This document shows positions 6,753 to 14,915 of a DNA stretch of 21,439 nt, piece after piece. The translations under genes and the position numbers were made by a program. Each line of letters starts with the position of its first letter. Within the stretch, counting starts at the first letter, position 1. The stretch covers positions 1 to 21,439 of the forward strand of contig JAGATO010000171.1 in NCBI GenBank assembly GCA_017621195.1. Reading direction: 5' to 3'. This DNA comes from Bacillota bacterium (GTDB lineage Bacteria; Bacillota; Clostridia; Peptostreptococcales; Anaerovoracaceae). Under the pieces are notes generated by a model that worked only from the letters and a program-made list of their open reading frames with translations, ran no database searches and was not told the DNA's origin.

Positions 6753-7175
6753 CTATACCAATGCGGCGCCCAGAGCCTTGCATTCTTCCACAGCATCTGC
6801 GCCGGGAGCACCGTTGCAGATCACACAGTCGGATACCAAAACGGCGCCGTGACCCTTACAACTGTCTTCCCAGTTTCTCATCCATTCGCCGTCTCCCCAG
6901 CCATAGGAACCAAACAGAGCAATTTTCTTACCCTTCAGCTTCGGTTCACAAGTATCGAACATGGGAGCAAATTCACAGCCTTCCAGCTCTTCATCACCCA
7001 TGGAGGGGCAACCAAATGCAACGCCGTCATACTGATCCATCATCGCGCCGTCGAACTGTTCAGCGGTCAGTACAGCAACTTCCGCACCCTTTTCCTTTGC
7101 GCCCGCAGCCACTGCGTTGGCCATAGCTTCTGTGTTACCGGTACCGCTCCAATATACTACTGCAATTTTACTCAT
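6753..7175 (-). CDS. Short-chain flavodoxin
   Basis: FMN-binding electron carrier of 140 residues, within the normal short-chain range. The phosphate-binding loop is SGTGNTE at residues 10-16. The two loops that enclose the isoalloxazine ring are GCPSMGDEELE (about 55-65) and GSYGWGDGEWM (about 89-99, with Trp and Tyr placed for FMN stacking). The protein is very acidic, as usual. Flavodoxins replace ferredoxin when iron is short; a palindrome in front of this gene resembles a metalloregulator site and would fit such control. It is single, with its own terminator. Confidence 0.96.
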   Translation of the reverse strand: MSKIAVVYWSGTGNTEAMANAVAAGAKEKGAEVAVLTAEQFDGAMMDQYDGVAFGCPSMGDEELEGCEFAPMFDTCEPKLKGKKIALFGSYGWGDGEWMRNWEDSCKGHGAVLVSDCVICNGAPGADAVEECKALGAALV

Positions 7176-7201
7176 TTTCGTTATCCGCCTTTCTTTTATT
7201 C

Positions 7202-7219
7202 AGTTAGCAATAGCTAACT
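7202..7219. promoter_or_regulatory. Perfect palindrome upstream of flavodoxin, candidate iron-regulator operator
   Basis: AGTTAGC-AATA-GCTAACT is a perfect 7-bp inverted repeat 27 bases before the flavodoxin start, just downstream of an AT-rich promoter-like stretch (TTGAATATAAG on the minus strand). Its TTAGC/GCTAA half sites resemble the TTAGG/CCTAA-type sites of DtxR-family metal repressors. The regulator is inferred. Confidence 0.5.
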
Positions 7220-7319
7220 TATATTCAAAAATAATAGCCTTTCGGCCTCTTTGTTATAGATTCATTTTACAGAACAACGACGGATTTCTCTGCTCTGAAA
7301 AGGTAGTTTTTAGCTCCAT

Positions 7320-8258
7320 TCAGACACTTTTATTGCAGATACGGGAGTTTCGGTATTCCAAAGGAGCCATTCCTTTGACAGTCCGGAAAGCGCTGGCAAA
7401 TTTACTGCAGTTATCAAAACCGTGTTCTCCTGCGATTTCCAGGATCGATTTTTCCGTGTACTCCAACATATATGACGCAGATTCCATCTTCTGGGTACGA
7501 ATATACGCTCCCACGGAAACTCCGTAGACCCCCTTGAACGTATTCTTGATATGGCTTTCAGAGACGTGAAAATGCTTGGACAGCATTTCCAGAGTGATCC
7601 TCTCGCCCATGTGTTTCATCAAGTAACCGCTGACGGCCTTCGCCAGGTGGACTTGATTTTTTGTATAGCTCCGGACCTCAAACTCGTCCTGCGTCCGATC
7701 CAGTGCACTTAAAAACAGCATCAGCTCCAGTACCTTGATTTTGAAGTATCCCTTCCGAATCGTTTCCGGTACGGAATATAGCTCCGAGAAAAGGTGAACA
7801 AACGACTCATTTTCTCTGGCGATGAACGCGTTCTTTTCGCTGCAGAACTTCTCCGCAATCCTTCTCGGCTGGACTGTAACATCGTCCAGAAAGCAAGAAA
7901 GACATCCCGGCGTTTCTTCCAGATCGATGCGGACGGTAACTCCATGATAATGGCGAAGCGGAAAATAAGAGGCAGAAGAGATCCTGTTGGCCCGCGCAAT
8001 CACCAGATCTCCCGGTGACAGGTAACAAAATTCCCCGTTCACATTACACTCCAATCTTCCCTCGCTGCAGTGGCTGATCTCAAATACCTGATCCGACATC
8101 TTCCTGCGTTCCTCGATCTGGACACTTTGAAGGTGAGCCTCCGTGTAAATCAGCTGGACTCCGGGAAGAACCTGATACGTGGTCATGGCGCATTGGCCGC
8201 TGTCCGTATATTTTTCGAGAATCGTCCGATCCTCCATTGTCGTCAATATCTGTTCCAA
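7320..8258 (-). CDS. AraC-family transcriptional regulator
   Basis: A 312-residue DNA-binding regulator. The N-terminal 180 residues form a sensory domain (CSEGRLECNVNGEFCYLSPG, about 64-83, is a cupin-like strand pattern). The C-terminal 105 residues carry the double helix-turn-helix: ITLEMLSKHFHVSESHIKNTFKGVYGVSVGAYI and then KSILEIAGEHGFDNCSKFASAFRTVKGMAPLEYR. The start is a TTG at 8258, supported by GGGGAGG with six bases to the codon and by its position just after the tcdA stop; an ATG seven codons in is the alternative. It is the last gene of the GPH-transporter operon, so a role in controlling those transporters is plausible. Confidence 0.92.
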   Translation of the reverse strand: MEQILTTMEDRTILEKYTDSGQCAMTTYQVLPGVQLIYTEAHLQSVQIEERRKMSDQVFEISHCSEGRLECNVNGEFCYLSPGDLVIARANRISSASYFPLRHYHGVTVRIDLEETPGCLSCFLDDVTVQPRRIAEKFCSEKNAFIARENESFVHLFSELYSVPETIRKGYFKIKVLELMLFLSALDRTQDEFEVRSYTKNQVHLAKAVSGYLMKHMGERITLEMLSKHFHVSESHIKNTFKGVYGVSVGAYIRTQKMESASYMLEYTEKSILEIAGEHGFDNCSKFASAFRTVKGMAPLEYRNSRICNKSV

Positions 8259-8259
8259 A

Positions 8260-8976
8260 CTACACCTCCCCTGTCATATCCTTGATTACCTCTCCCGCAA
8301 TGATCAATCCCGCCACTGACGGTACGAAAGCCACGCTGGCGGGGGTTCTTTCCCCTTCAGCGCTCTGAAATTCTTCGGAAGGCTTCCTGGGTAATTCTTT
8401 GGAATAGACCACCTTCACGCCTTTGACCACACCTCTCTTTTTCAACTGGGTACGGACGGCTTTCGCCAGGGGACAAACCGATGTTTTACTGATGTCGGCT
8501 ACTTCCAGCTGCGTGGAATCTAATTTATTTCCGGTCCCCATGCTGCAGATCACCGGAACGCCGGCCTCTCTGGCTTTCAGCACAAGATCGATCTTCGCTG
8601 CCACCGTGTCGATGGCGTCCACCACATAATCGTACTGGGTAAAGTCGAACTGATCCGCCGTCTCCGGAAGATATAACATCTGATACGTCCGTACCACACA
8701 GTCCGGATCGATATCTGCGATACGTTCCTTCATAACTTCCACTTTCGAACGGCCCACAGTGCTCCGCAGTGCAATGATCTGCCGGTTCAAATTGGACAGA
8801 GACACCACATCCTTGTCCACTAAATCCAGTGCACCGACACCGCTTCTGGCCAGGGCTTCCACCACATGTCCGCCCACGCCGCGGATCCCGAACACAATGA
8901 CCCGCGCCCCTCTCAGTTTTTCCAGCGCCTCCGAACCCATCAGCGCCTCAATTCTGGAATACTGTTCCTTTTTCAT
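8260..8976 (-). CDS. tcdA: tRNA threonylcarbamoyladenosine dehydratase (TcdA/CsdL)
   Basis: E1-like ATP-dependent enzyme that cyclises the t6A base at position 37 of ANN-decoding tRNAs to ct6A. The 238 residues contain the nucleotide-binding loop GIRGVGGHVVEAL (30-42; most relatives read GxGGVGS, so this one is slightly altered), the acidic pair LVDKDVV, the adenylation motif SNLNRQI with Arg, VDAIDTVAAK, and SMGTGNKLD, all diagnostic of the TcdA branch of ThiF/MoeB proteins. No RING or rhodanese domain is present. GGGG precedes the ATG. It lies ten bases after a GPH transporter and two bases before the AraC gene, an operon whose members have no obvious shared function. Confidence 0.93.
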   Translation of the reverse strand: MKKEQYSRIEALMGSEALEKLRGARVIVFGIRGVGGHVVEALARSGVGALDLVDKDVVSLSNLNRQIIALRSTVGRSKVEVMKERIADIDPDCVVRTYQMLYLPETADQFDFTQYDYVVDAIDTVAAKIDLVLKAREAGVPVICSMGTGNKLDSTQLEVADISKTSVCPLAKAVRTQLKKRGVVKGVKVVYSKELPRKPSEEFQSAEGERTPASVAFVPSVAGLIIAGEVIKDMTGEV

Positions 8977-8986
8977 CTATTTCCCC

Positions 8987-10426
8987 TTATAAAATCTTTT
9001 TCAAATCCTCTTCGTACTGGGAATAATCTCGTCCCTGTCCCTTCAGTCGCAAAGCAGACTGTAAAGACATGAAGCGCTTTTTGTTCAGCGGATACAGGAA
9101 CAGGATCCCGCAGGCCACCAGGAATGCGATCCCCGGAACCAGTAAGAACAGCGTATCCAGCGCTCTCATGGCGCTTTCCGACTGAACAGCCAATGTGGCA
9201 TCAAATCCATTGGCTCCCATATACACGCTGAAGCCGCTGGCAGCCAGTGCAGTAACGAGGGAGCCCATTGCCGCCTGTAAGGAGGTAATTGCGCCCTCGC
9301 GGCGCTTTCCGAAGGTGAACTCGTCCACTTCGGTAATGTCGTAGAAGATGGCGCCAGACAGCTGCCAGAAACAGCTGACAGCCACGGAGAACATGACGAT
9401 GAATACCATCAGCATGAAATAGCTGTGGATCCCTACGATGTAGAACAGGATACAGCCCACACCGGCCAGCCCCAGGCTCAGAATGATGGTGGTGGATTTC
9501 CCCAGCTTGATCCCCAGCCAGGACATGAGGAATACCGCGAACAGATTCATGATGGTCTGGATGGTATACACAGTGGAGGTGACTTCATCACCGTAACCTA
9601 AGCGATACTGAAGGAAGAACACCATGGTAGCGTTATACAGGCCGAAAGCCAGGTTGAAGCTGGCCTTGAACAGCAGAAGGATCCGCATGGTTTTCAGTTT
9701 CATCAGTTCCCAGAAATCTTTCACCATCAACGGCAGCTCCTTCAGAGCTTCCATGGGACGGAAACGTCCGTCCTCCGGCATCTGTTCCTGACCTCTGGTC
9801 ATGATCATGCTGACGATCAGGAAGAAGGCAGAGAAAACAGCCACGGCGATACTCATGAACATCCATGCTCTGTCTTCCATCATTCCTCTCTTTTCCAGGA
9901 TGCTGACAAACAGCAGCGGACAGGAGGAGCCCAGAAGGGTACCGGCTACGCCGAAGAAGCTGGCAATGCTTCGGATTTTCGTTCTGTCGTCATAGTCTGT
10001 GGCGATTTCCGCACCCCACGCGATGAAGGGTACGTAGATCAGGGAGTGAGAGATCCAGAAGATCCCACTAACGATCAAATACGGTACAAACATATTGGCG
10101 CTGTTTTCTCCGCCGATTCGGGAGTACATCAGAATGATGGACGGTACGAATACCATGGCGCTGGCCATGATGAAGGGGCGGCGGCGACCCAGACGGGACG
10201 TACAGGAGTCGGACATTTTACCGATCACCAGACCACTGAGCATTTCCATGATCATCCCAAAGGAAACGATGGTCCCGGCCAACTCCGTCTTCATTCCTGC
10301 CACACTGGTCAAGTACAGAAGCATATAACAGCTGACCAAATTGTACACACCGGACTGTGTGATCCCGCACAATCCATAGCCCAGAGATTTTTTTAACGTT
10401 AATCCTTCTTCCATTTTCTTTAACAC
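8987..10426 (-). CDS. GPH-family (MelB-like) cation:sugar symporter, copy 1
   Basis: Twelve-helix major-facilitator symporter of the glycoside-pentoside-hexuronide family, which moves glycosides with Na+ or H+. The 479 residues show the family loop GKMSDSCTSRLGRRRPFI (about 69-86), the cytoplasmic AWGAEIATDYDDRTKIRS (about 140-157), and FYDITEVDEFTFGKRREGAI (about 359-378). The start at 10426 is a GTG preceded by AGGA; an ATG at 10414 aligns better with the paralogue and may be the true start. The next gene upstream is a full-length paralogue of the same size. No glycosidase is adjacent, so the substrate is unknown. Confidence 0.92.
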   Translation of the reverse strand: MLKKMEEGLTLKKSLGYGLCGITQSGVYNLVSCYMLLYLTSVAGMKTELAGTIVSFGMIMEMLSGLVIGKMSDSCTSRLGRRRPFIMASAMVFVPSIILMYSRIGGENSANMFVPYLIVSGIFWISHSLIYVPFIAWGAEIATDYDDRTKIRSIASFFGVAGTLLGSSCPLLFVSILEKRGMMEDRAWMFMSIAVAVFSAFFLIVSMIMTRGQEQMPEDGRFRPMEALKELPLMVKDFWELMKLKTMRILLLFKASFNLAFGLYNATMVFFLQYRLGYGDEVTSTVYTIQTIMNLFAVFLMSWLGIKLGKSTTIILSLGLAGVGCILFYIVGIHSYFMLMVFIVMFSVAVSCFWQLSGAIFYDITEVDEFTFGKRREGAITSLQAAMGSLVTALAASGFSVYMGANGFDATLAVQSESAMRALDTLFLLVPGIAFLVACGILFLYPLNKKRFMSLQSALRLKGQGRDYSQYEEDLKKIL

Positions 10427-10478
10427 TCGTTTAATCCTATCATCTAACCGAAAAGCAGGCGATCGTGCCCGCTTTGAT

Positions 10479-11906
10479 TTACAAAATTTTATTCAAATCG
10501 TTCTGATACTGCGAATGATCTTCTCCCTTTTTCTTCAGTTCCACTGCTTTCTGGATGGAAATAAATCTTTTCTTATTCAACGGATATAGGAACAATACCG
10601 CCACACCGATGGCGAAACAAACACCGGGCATCAAAATGAACAGCAGGTCCAGCGCAGCGATTGCCGTATCGGGTTGGATGGCCACAGAAGCATCGAATCC
10701 CGACGCTGCCAGATATTTTCCGATCATACTCACGATGAATGCGGAGGCCAAAGATCCGATTCCCGACTGAAGCGATGTGATTGCACCTTCCCGGCGCTTT
10801 CCATAGACGTACTCATCCACTTCAGTGATATCGTAGAAAATGGCCCCGGACAGCTGCCAGAAACTATTGGACGCCATGGAGAACATGACGATGAAAGTCA
10901 TCAGGCTGACATAGCTTTCGATTCCCAACATGTAGAACAGGACACATCCTACGGCTGCCACACCCATGGTCACACGGAGCGTTGCGGCTTTTCCCAGCTT
11001 GATTCCGATCCAGCTGACGATGACGACAGTGACCAGATTCACAGCGATCTGAAGGGAATACACAGTGGATGTCACTTCATTTCCGTATCCCAGACGGTAC
11101 TGTAAGAAGAACACCATTGTCGAAGTAAAAAAGGCATATCCTACATTGAACAGAATCTTGAACACCAGAAGGATCCTCATGGTCTTCAGCTTCATCAATT
11201 CCCAGAAATCCTTTAACAGAACCGGCAGCTCTCTGATAGCGATCCAGGGATCGAACTTTCCGTCCTCCGGCATCTGTTCCGTTCCCGCAGTGAATCTCCA
11301 ACCGGTAAGAATAGCCAGACCCACAGGAAGCCCGATAATCAGCGCCGTTCCTGTCCAAGCCCTGGAATCGTTCAAGCCAAATCCCAACAACAGGCTCACC
11401 AGCATCAGCGGTGTGGCATTTCCAATGAAACTGCCTAACACACCGAAAGCGCTGCACATACTTCTCAATCTCGTTCTGTCATCGTAATCCGAAGCAATCT
11501 CTGCACCAAAGGCGATGTACGGTACGTACATGATAGAGTATCCGATCCAGAACAGAATGTTTAAAGCAGAATAAATCACCGACAGCGTATTCTCACCGAA
11601 AATTTTCCCATAGTTGTTATACATCAGGAAAATTACGATGGGTACCATGATGGCACTGACAATCAGAAATGGTCGTCTTCTCCCCTTCGGCGAAGTACAG
11701 GAGTCTGACATTTTCCCTACGATCAGGGCACCGGCCATTTCCATGACCAGTCCGACGGACACCACCATACTGGCTTTGTCCGCAGCCATTCCCACAACAC
11801 TGGTCAGGAACAACATAAAGAAGCTATTAATGAATGTGTACATTGCGGCTTCTCCAGTGGCGAAAAGGCCATATCCAAGCGCCACTTTTGGTCGTAATTT
11901 CTGCAT
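10479..11906 (-). CDS. GPH-family (MelB-like) cation:sugar symporter, copy 2
   Basis: Paralogue of the gene just downstream, with the same layout and the same ending (LYPLNKKRFxSxQ followed by SQYxxDLxKIL). It carries the family motifs GKMSDSCTSPKGRRRPF, FGAEIASDYDDRTRLRS and FYDITEVDEYVYGKRREGAI. I start it at ATG 11906 because GGAG lies six bases upstream; the more distal ATG at 11918 has no ribosome site. It is the first gene of the operon, behind a good sigma-A promoter shared in a divergent region with dapB. The pair is clearly a tandem duplication that has diverged, so the two may transport different substrates. Confidence 0.9.
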   Translation of the reverse strand: MQKLRPKVALGYGLFATGEAAMYTFINSFFMLFLTSVVGMAADKASMVVSVGLVMEMAGALIVGKMSDSCTSPKGRRRPFLIVSAIMVPIVIFLMYNNYGKIFGENTLSVIYSALNILFWIGYSIMYVPYIAFGAEIASDYDDRTRLRSMCSAFGVLGSFIGNATPLMLVSLLLGFGLNDSRAWTGTALIIGLPVGLAILTGWRFTAGTEQMPEDGKFDPWIAIRELPVLLKDFWELMKLKTMRILLVFKILFNVGYAFFTSTMVFFLQYRLGYGNEVTSTVYSLQIAVNLVTVVIVSWIGIKLGKAATLRVTMGVAAVGCVLFYMLGIESYVSLMTFIVMFSMASNSFWQLSGAIFYDITEVDEYVYGKRREGAITSLQSGIGSLASAFIVSMIGKYLAASGFDASVAIQPDTAIAALDLLFILMPGVCFAIGVAVLFLYPLNKKRFISIQKAVELKKKGEDHSQYQNDLNKIL

Positions 11907-11941
11907 ATGCTTCTCCATTTTTCGTCAAGTTTAACATTACT

Positions 11942-11969
11942 ATTATATCAGAGCCATGGTGAAAATCAA
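11942..11969 (-). promoter_or_regulatory. Sigma-A-type promoter of the GPH/tcdA/araC operon
   Basis: On the minus strand TTGATT (11969-11964), a 16-base spacer and a perfect TATAAT (11947-11942) lie about 36 bases before the transporter start. Confidence 0.6.
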
Positions 11970-12045
11970 TCATAGCCCCTCTGCGCATATCATAAAATCT
12001 TTATATCTAATTCATAAAAAAACGTATAACTGTAAGGAGGTCCCT

Positions 12046-12804
12046 ATGTCCAATTCATCGATCGCCGTGTCCGGTAACGGCGTCATGGGCCAGCTGGTCC
12101 GCCAGGCCCTTACCCGCGACTCCGCTTTTACCTGCGCAGGCTGTGTCGGACCGGGAGATTATCCGGTGCTTCGAGCGCTTCCCGAACTACCCGATGGAAT
12201 CATCGACTTCAGTCATCCGGATTGTCTTTCCGGAATCATTGAATATGTCACATCTTCCTCCGACTTCGGACACATGATTCCCGTGGTCATCGCCACCACT
12301 GGCTATTCCGAAGCACAGATCCAACAGATCCATGAGCTTTCACGTATTGTTCCCGTGGTCTTCTCCTCCAATTTTTCTCCCGGCGTAACCATCCTGACGC
12401 GACTTTTGAAGGAGTTTTCTCCACTGATGGCCGATTGGGATGTCGAAATTGTAGAGACTCATCATCGCCGAAAGCTGGATGCACCCAGCGGAACCGCACT
12501 GACCCTCGCCAAAACCATTTCCGCGGCAACCGCGTCCGACGCTGACGGTCGTCCGCTCCTGTTCGGTCGCCACGGCCACCAAAAACGCGAACAGGAAATC
12601 GGTGTCCACGCTGTTCGCGGCGGTGATGTACGCGGTATTCACGAAATCTTTTTCTTCGGGCTCGGCGAAACCCTCACAATAAAACATGAAGCCCTCGACA
12701 GAGGGCTGTTTGCTGCGGGGGCGGTGAAAGCTATGAAATTTGCACTGGAACAGAAAGTGCCGGGACTGTTCAGCATGGAGGATGTATTGTTTACACCAAT
12801 ATGA
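12046..12804 (+). CDS. dapB: 4-hydroxy-tetrahydrodipicolinate reductase (DapB)
   Basis: NAD(P)H-dependent reductase of lysine and diaminopimelate synthesis; its pathway also supplies dipicolinate precursor in spore formers. ATG 12046 follows AAGGAGG with five bases, which settles the start; an upstream in-frame ATG at 11956 is unlikely. Visible in the 252 residues: nucleotide loop SGNGVMG (9-15), DFSHPD (54-59), TTGYS (84-88), SSNFSPGV (107-114), the substrate motif ETHHRRKLDAPSGTAL (137-152) with catalytic His139 or His140 and Lys143, and VRGGDVRGIHEI near 194-205. It stands alone between minus-strand operons, so it does not sit with other dap genes here. Confidence 0.95.
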   Translation: MSNSSIAVSGNGVMGQLVRQALTRDSAFTCAGCVGPGDYPVLRALPELPDGIIDFSHPDCLSGIIEYVTSSSDFGHMIPVVIATTGYSEAQIQQIHELSRIVPVVFSSNFSPGVTILTRLLKEFSPLMADWDVEIVETHHRRKLDAPSGTALTLAKTISAATASDADGRPLLFGRHGHQKREQEIGVHAVRGGDVRGIHEIFFFGLGETLTIKHEALDRGLFAAGAVKAMKFALEQKVPGLFSMEDVLFTPI

Positions 12805-13169
12805 TGGGAAAGTCTGAGAAAAGCACTGATCTATGCTACTTTTTATGATTCACGAATTCTTTGTGGCCAGTGATCCATCACGTCCAGCGAGCTTCCCGAC
12901 TTGGCTGAAATTTTAGAGAAACGGCATCACTTTTGATCTTTTTTCTCTAAAAAGCGAGACGGCCGACCCCGGTTTTGGAAATATATGTATATTTTTCACC
13001 GTAAAAACGCTTTTTTCCCATATTCCAACTGTTCTGTAGCTTCAAAAGCCCAATTGCGTCAAATTTACTTTACTTTTTATGTTATTTTTCATAAAAAATT
13101 AGAGGAAATAGGTGAAAAGTATCCTATCTCCTCTAAAAAAATCACCAAGTCGGGAACAAGCCGACGTTC
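12805..13169. repeat. 365-bp non-coding, structured AT-rich stretch with nested inverted repeats
   Basis: No credible gene lies here. A perfect 12-bp inverted repeat bounds most of it: TTCCCGACTTGG at 12893-12904 and CCAAGTCGGGAA at 13145-13156. Each arm is followed inward, after a six-base mismatch, by TTTTAGAG, giving imperfect 26-base terminal inverted repeats. Inside are an 11-bp hairpin (TTTTAGAGAAA 12911-12921 with TTTCTCTAAAA 12942-12952) and the terminator hairpin of the DUF1622 gene. It could be a small non-autonomous element or a structured RNA; I see no convincing target duplication. Confidence 0.5.
13099..13136 (-). terminator. Rho-independent terminator of the DUF1622 gene
   Basis: On the minus strand TTAGAGGAGATAGG pairs with CCTATTTCCTCTAA (one mismatch, ten-base loop) and runs into TTTTTTATG, 34 bases after the stop. 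Confidence 0.8.
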
Positions 13170-13493
13170 TTAATTTGAATGATCCATCTGTTTCATTTCA
13201 AAGTGGATCAGGAACGATAATAACGCTCTCAGGATGATCACCGCACCCAGAACCATAAGTTCCTCAAAGTCCCGAATGATAACGGTCTTTAAAATCTCCG
13301 CCGCCATCTTAAATTCCAAACTAAGGGCCAACCCGTTAGACAGCTGAAATTTCACGTCATGGTGTTCACCGCGAATCAGGCTGCGAAGATATTTCCAGAA
13401 TGATCCCAACGCAGAAATCGCCACGATCACAATTCCCATCAGCTCAAAAAACGGAATCAGAAACTCTATCATCAGTTCGACCACATGCCCCAT
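13170..13493 (-). CDS. DUF1622 family membrane protein
   Basis: A 107-residue membrane protein of the DUF1622 family, whose function is unknown. Two hydrophobic segments are seen (about 9-31, EFLIPFFELMGIVIVAISALG, and about 79-95, LMVLGAVIILRALLSFL), with the family core NGLALSLEFKMAAEILKTVIIRDFEEL between them at about 53-77. AAGGGATGAG lies before the ATG. The IS3 element lies about 90 bases upstream, so its promoter region is intact but now close to mobile DNA. A strong terminator follows. Confidence 0.85.
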   Translation of the reverse strand: MGHVVELMIEFLIPFFELMGIVIVAISALGSFWKYLRSLIRGEHHDVKFQLSNGLALSLEFKMAAEILKTVIIRDFEELMVLGAVIILRALLSFLIHFEMKQMDHSN

Positions 13494-13560
13494 ATATTCT
13501 CATCCCTTTCTTTTCCTTGTTCTTTCAGTATGCCCATCATAGATCAAGATAAAAGAAAAA

Positions 13561-13581
13561 TCCCGTTCTTATTTCTAAGAA
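13561..13581. repeat. Left fragment of the tRNA terminator split by the IS, including the 15-bp target duplication
   Basis: TCCCGT followed by TCTTATTTCTAAGAA (13567-13581). The 15-mer is repeated exactly at 14931-14945 on the other side of the element. Joined without the IS, the flanks give a perfect hairpin terminator, TCCCGTTCTT-ATTTCT-AAGAACGGGA, with A and T tracts on either side. Confidence 0.85.
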
Positions 13582-13617
13582 TGGACTTGTCAACATAAAG
13601 TAGACAAGTAAAAAAAA

Positions 13618-14433
13618 TCATCCAAAGCCCAGTTCGGTTTTATACTGAACTGGGCTTTTGTATCCCAAAGCAGCTGCTGGCCGGTAGTTGTTAAAATAGT
13701 TCACATAAGTATTTAGGAGAGCCGGAACATCTTTTGATTCAGATAATGCAAAATCCAAGAAGAGTTCATTCTTTATCCAACCATTTAAAGATTCGATAAT
13801 TGGATTATCTGTTGGTGTTCCCCCTCGCGACATGGAACGAATTATGTTATAATCAATATGGTCTTGACAAAAGGCAAGCGAAGAGTAGACAGAACCCTGA
13901 TCTGTGTGGAAGACTATCTGGGGCGTCTGCTCTTCTTTTTTGCCTGCAAGTTCTTTTAATTTTGAAAGACAATCGTAATATGGTTTGTTACTTCCTTCTT
14001 TCGAAGTAACGCTGTGAGCTAGTATTTCGTTATTGAAAGTATCAAGTAAAAGAGTCCATTCCCAATAAGTATTTCCTACTTTGAATTTCGTCATATCAGA
14101 AACAACGATTTGCAAAGGAGCTTTTGCATTCCACTTACCACGTACTCTATTTTCAAATTTGATACTTTCAGTTCCAGGCTTTTTATAACGATATTTTCTG
14201 GCCTGAGATCGAATTTCAGCCTGTTTACAACATTTATGAGCTAAATTATGCGAAAAGATCCAACCAGTTTCTTTAAATACATCATTTGCAAGGCGATGGT
14301 AGCCATGAGAAGGATACTTTTGGTGAGCTTCGGTTAAGAAATTTGTTAAAAGGATTCGATCCTTTTCGTAGCGATTCAGTTTCCCTTGTCTCGATTTCCA
14401 TTTGTAATACCCCGAACGATTCACATCCATCAC
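13618..14433 (-). CDS. IS3-family transposase OrfB, DDE catalytic domain
   Basis: Integrase-core transposase of 271 residues from the first ATG, but its frame is open well upstream (FWKRTEYEILEELTDKYPV), so it is mainly made as an OrfAB fusion after a -1 slip. The N-terminal MDVNRSGYYKWKSRQGK is the usual HTH_21 region. The DDE triad is visible as Asp in VVSDMTKF (about 111), Asp in VFHTDQGSVYSS (about 177), and Glu in PIIESLNGWIKNELF (about 213). The C-terminus with YVNYFNNYRPAAALGYKSPVQYK is typical. No frame disruption is seen, so it should be active. Confidence 0.95.
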   Translation of the reverse strand: MMDVNRSGYYKWKSRQGKLNRYEKDRILLTNFLTEAHQKYPSHGYHRLANDVFKETGWIFSHNLAHKCCKQAEIRSQARKYRYKKPGTESIKFENRVRGKWNAKAPLQIVVSDMTKFKVGNTYWEWTLLLDTFNNEILAHSVTSKEGSNKPYYDCLSKLKELAGKKEEQTPQIVFHTDQGSVYSSLAFCQDHIDYNIIRSMSRGGTPTDNPIIESLNGWIKNELFLDFALSESKDVPALLNTYVNYFNNYRPAAALGYKSPVQYKTELGFG

Positions 14434-14465
14434 TCGACACAGAAACGTGACCGGATATTTATCGG

Positions 14466-14843
14466 TCAGTTCCTCGAGGATTTCATACTCTGTTCTTTTC
14501 CAAAAACGAATTCCTTGTTTGCACCAACTCCTTTCACCCAGTAACCTTTTTTTAATCTTGCGATTTCCACTTCCTGCTTTGCAACCAGCAATCGTAAACG
14601 TTCTATTTCGGTGAGTGACTTACTCGTATGTAAGGCTGCGTAAGGATTCCCATTTCGGGGAACAAGTGCGCTTTCACCCTCCTCAAGATATTGTTTTGCC
14701 CAATGACAAACAGATCCTCTACTAACGTGATAGGTTGATTCGATTTCTTTCACAGGTATGTGGTCATCCAAATACAGTTTTACAATTTTCAATTTTTCAT
14801 CTTTCGTCCACTTTCTGTGCGGAACTCCTTTTTTGCATCCCAT
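14466..14843 (-). CDS. IS3-family OrfA, helix-turn-helix DNA-binding protein
   Basis: A 125-residue protein that binds the IS ends. KWTKDEKLKIVKLYLDDHIPVKEIESTYHVSRGSVCHWAKQYL at about 11-53 is the helix-turn-helix, followed by a Leu/Ile-rich zipper-like helix (ERLRLLVAKQEVEIARLKK, about 80-98). An A7 run at 14553-14547, read A AAA AAA in frame, is a -1 slippage site; shifting there joins 99 OrfA residues to the extended OrfB frame, giving a transposase of about 408 residues. Without slippage OrfA ends 26 codons later. Confidence 0.92.
   Translation of the reverse strand: MGCKKGVPHRKWTKDEKLKIVKLYLDDHIPVKEIESTYHVSRGSVCHWAKQYLEEGESALVPRNGNPYAALHTSKSLTEIERLRLLVAKQEVEIARLKKGYWVKGVGANKEFVFGKEQSMKSSRN
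14547..14553 (-). promoter_or_regulatory. Candidate -1 ribosomal frameshift site of the IS3 element
   Basis: The heptamer A AAA AAA in OrfA phase leads, after a -1 shift, to a continuous frame RLLGERSWCKQGIRFW joined to OrfB. This is the standard way IS3 elements make their transposase. Confidence 0.65.
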
Positions 14844-14884
14844 TTAAATACCTCCATTCTATTTCCAGTGTAACAAAAACGAAA

Positions 14885-14915
14885 AAAGTAGACATGTTTT
14901 TTTCATGTCTACTTT
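14885..14915 (-). terminator. Hairpin with T run inside the upstream end of the IS
   Basis: On the minus strand AAAGTAGACATG, a seven-A loop, and CATGTCTACTTT form a perfect 12-bp stem followed by TTTCGTTTTT. It lies between the IS end and orfA and should stop transcripts entering from the tRNA side. Confidence 0.7.

Noticed and set aside
11956..12045. Extra N-terminal 30 codons for DapB from an upstream ATG
   Set aside because: AAGGAGG sits directly before the ATG at 12046, and DapB proteins begin just before the nucleotide loop.
12911..12952. Hairpin after dapB as its terminator
   Set aside because: The stem is almost all A and T and is not followed by a T run on the plus strand, so I could not support it as a terminator.
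12985..13173. 62-codon plus-strand frame in the non-coding stretch
   Set aside because: It crosses the inverted repeats and a terminator hairpin, lacks a ribosome site and has low-complexity composition.
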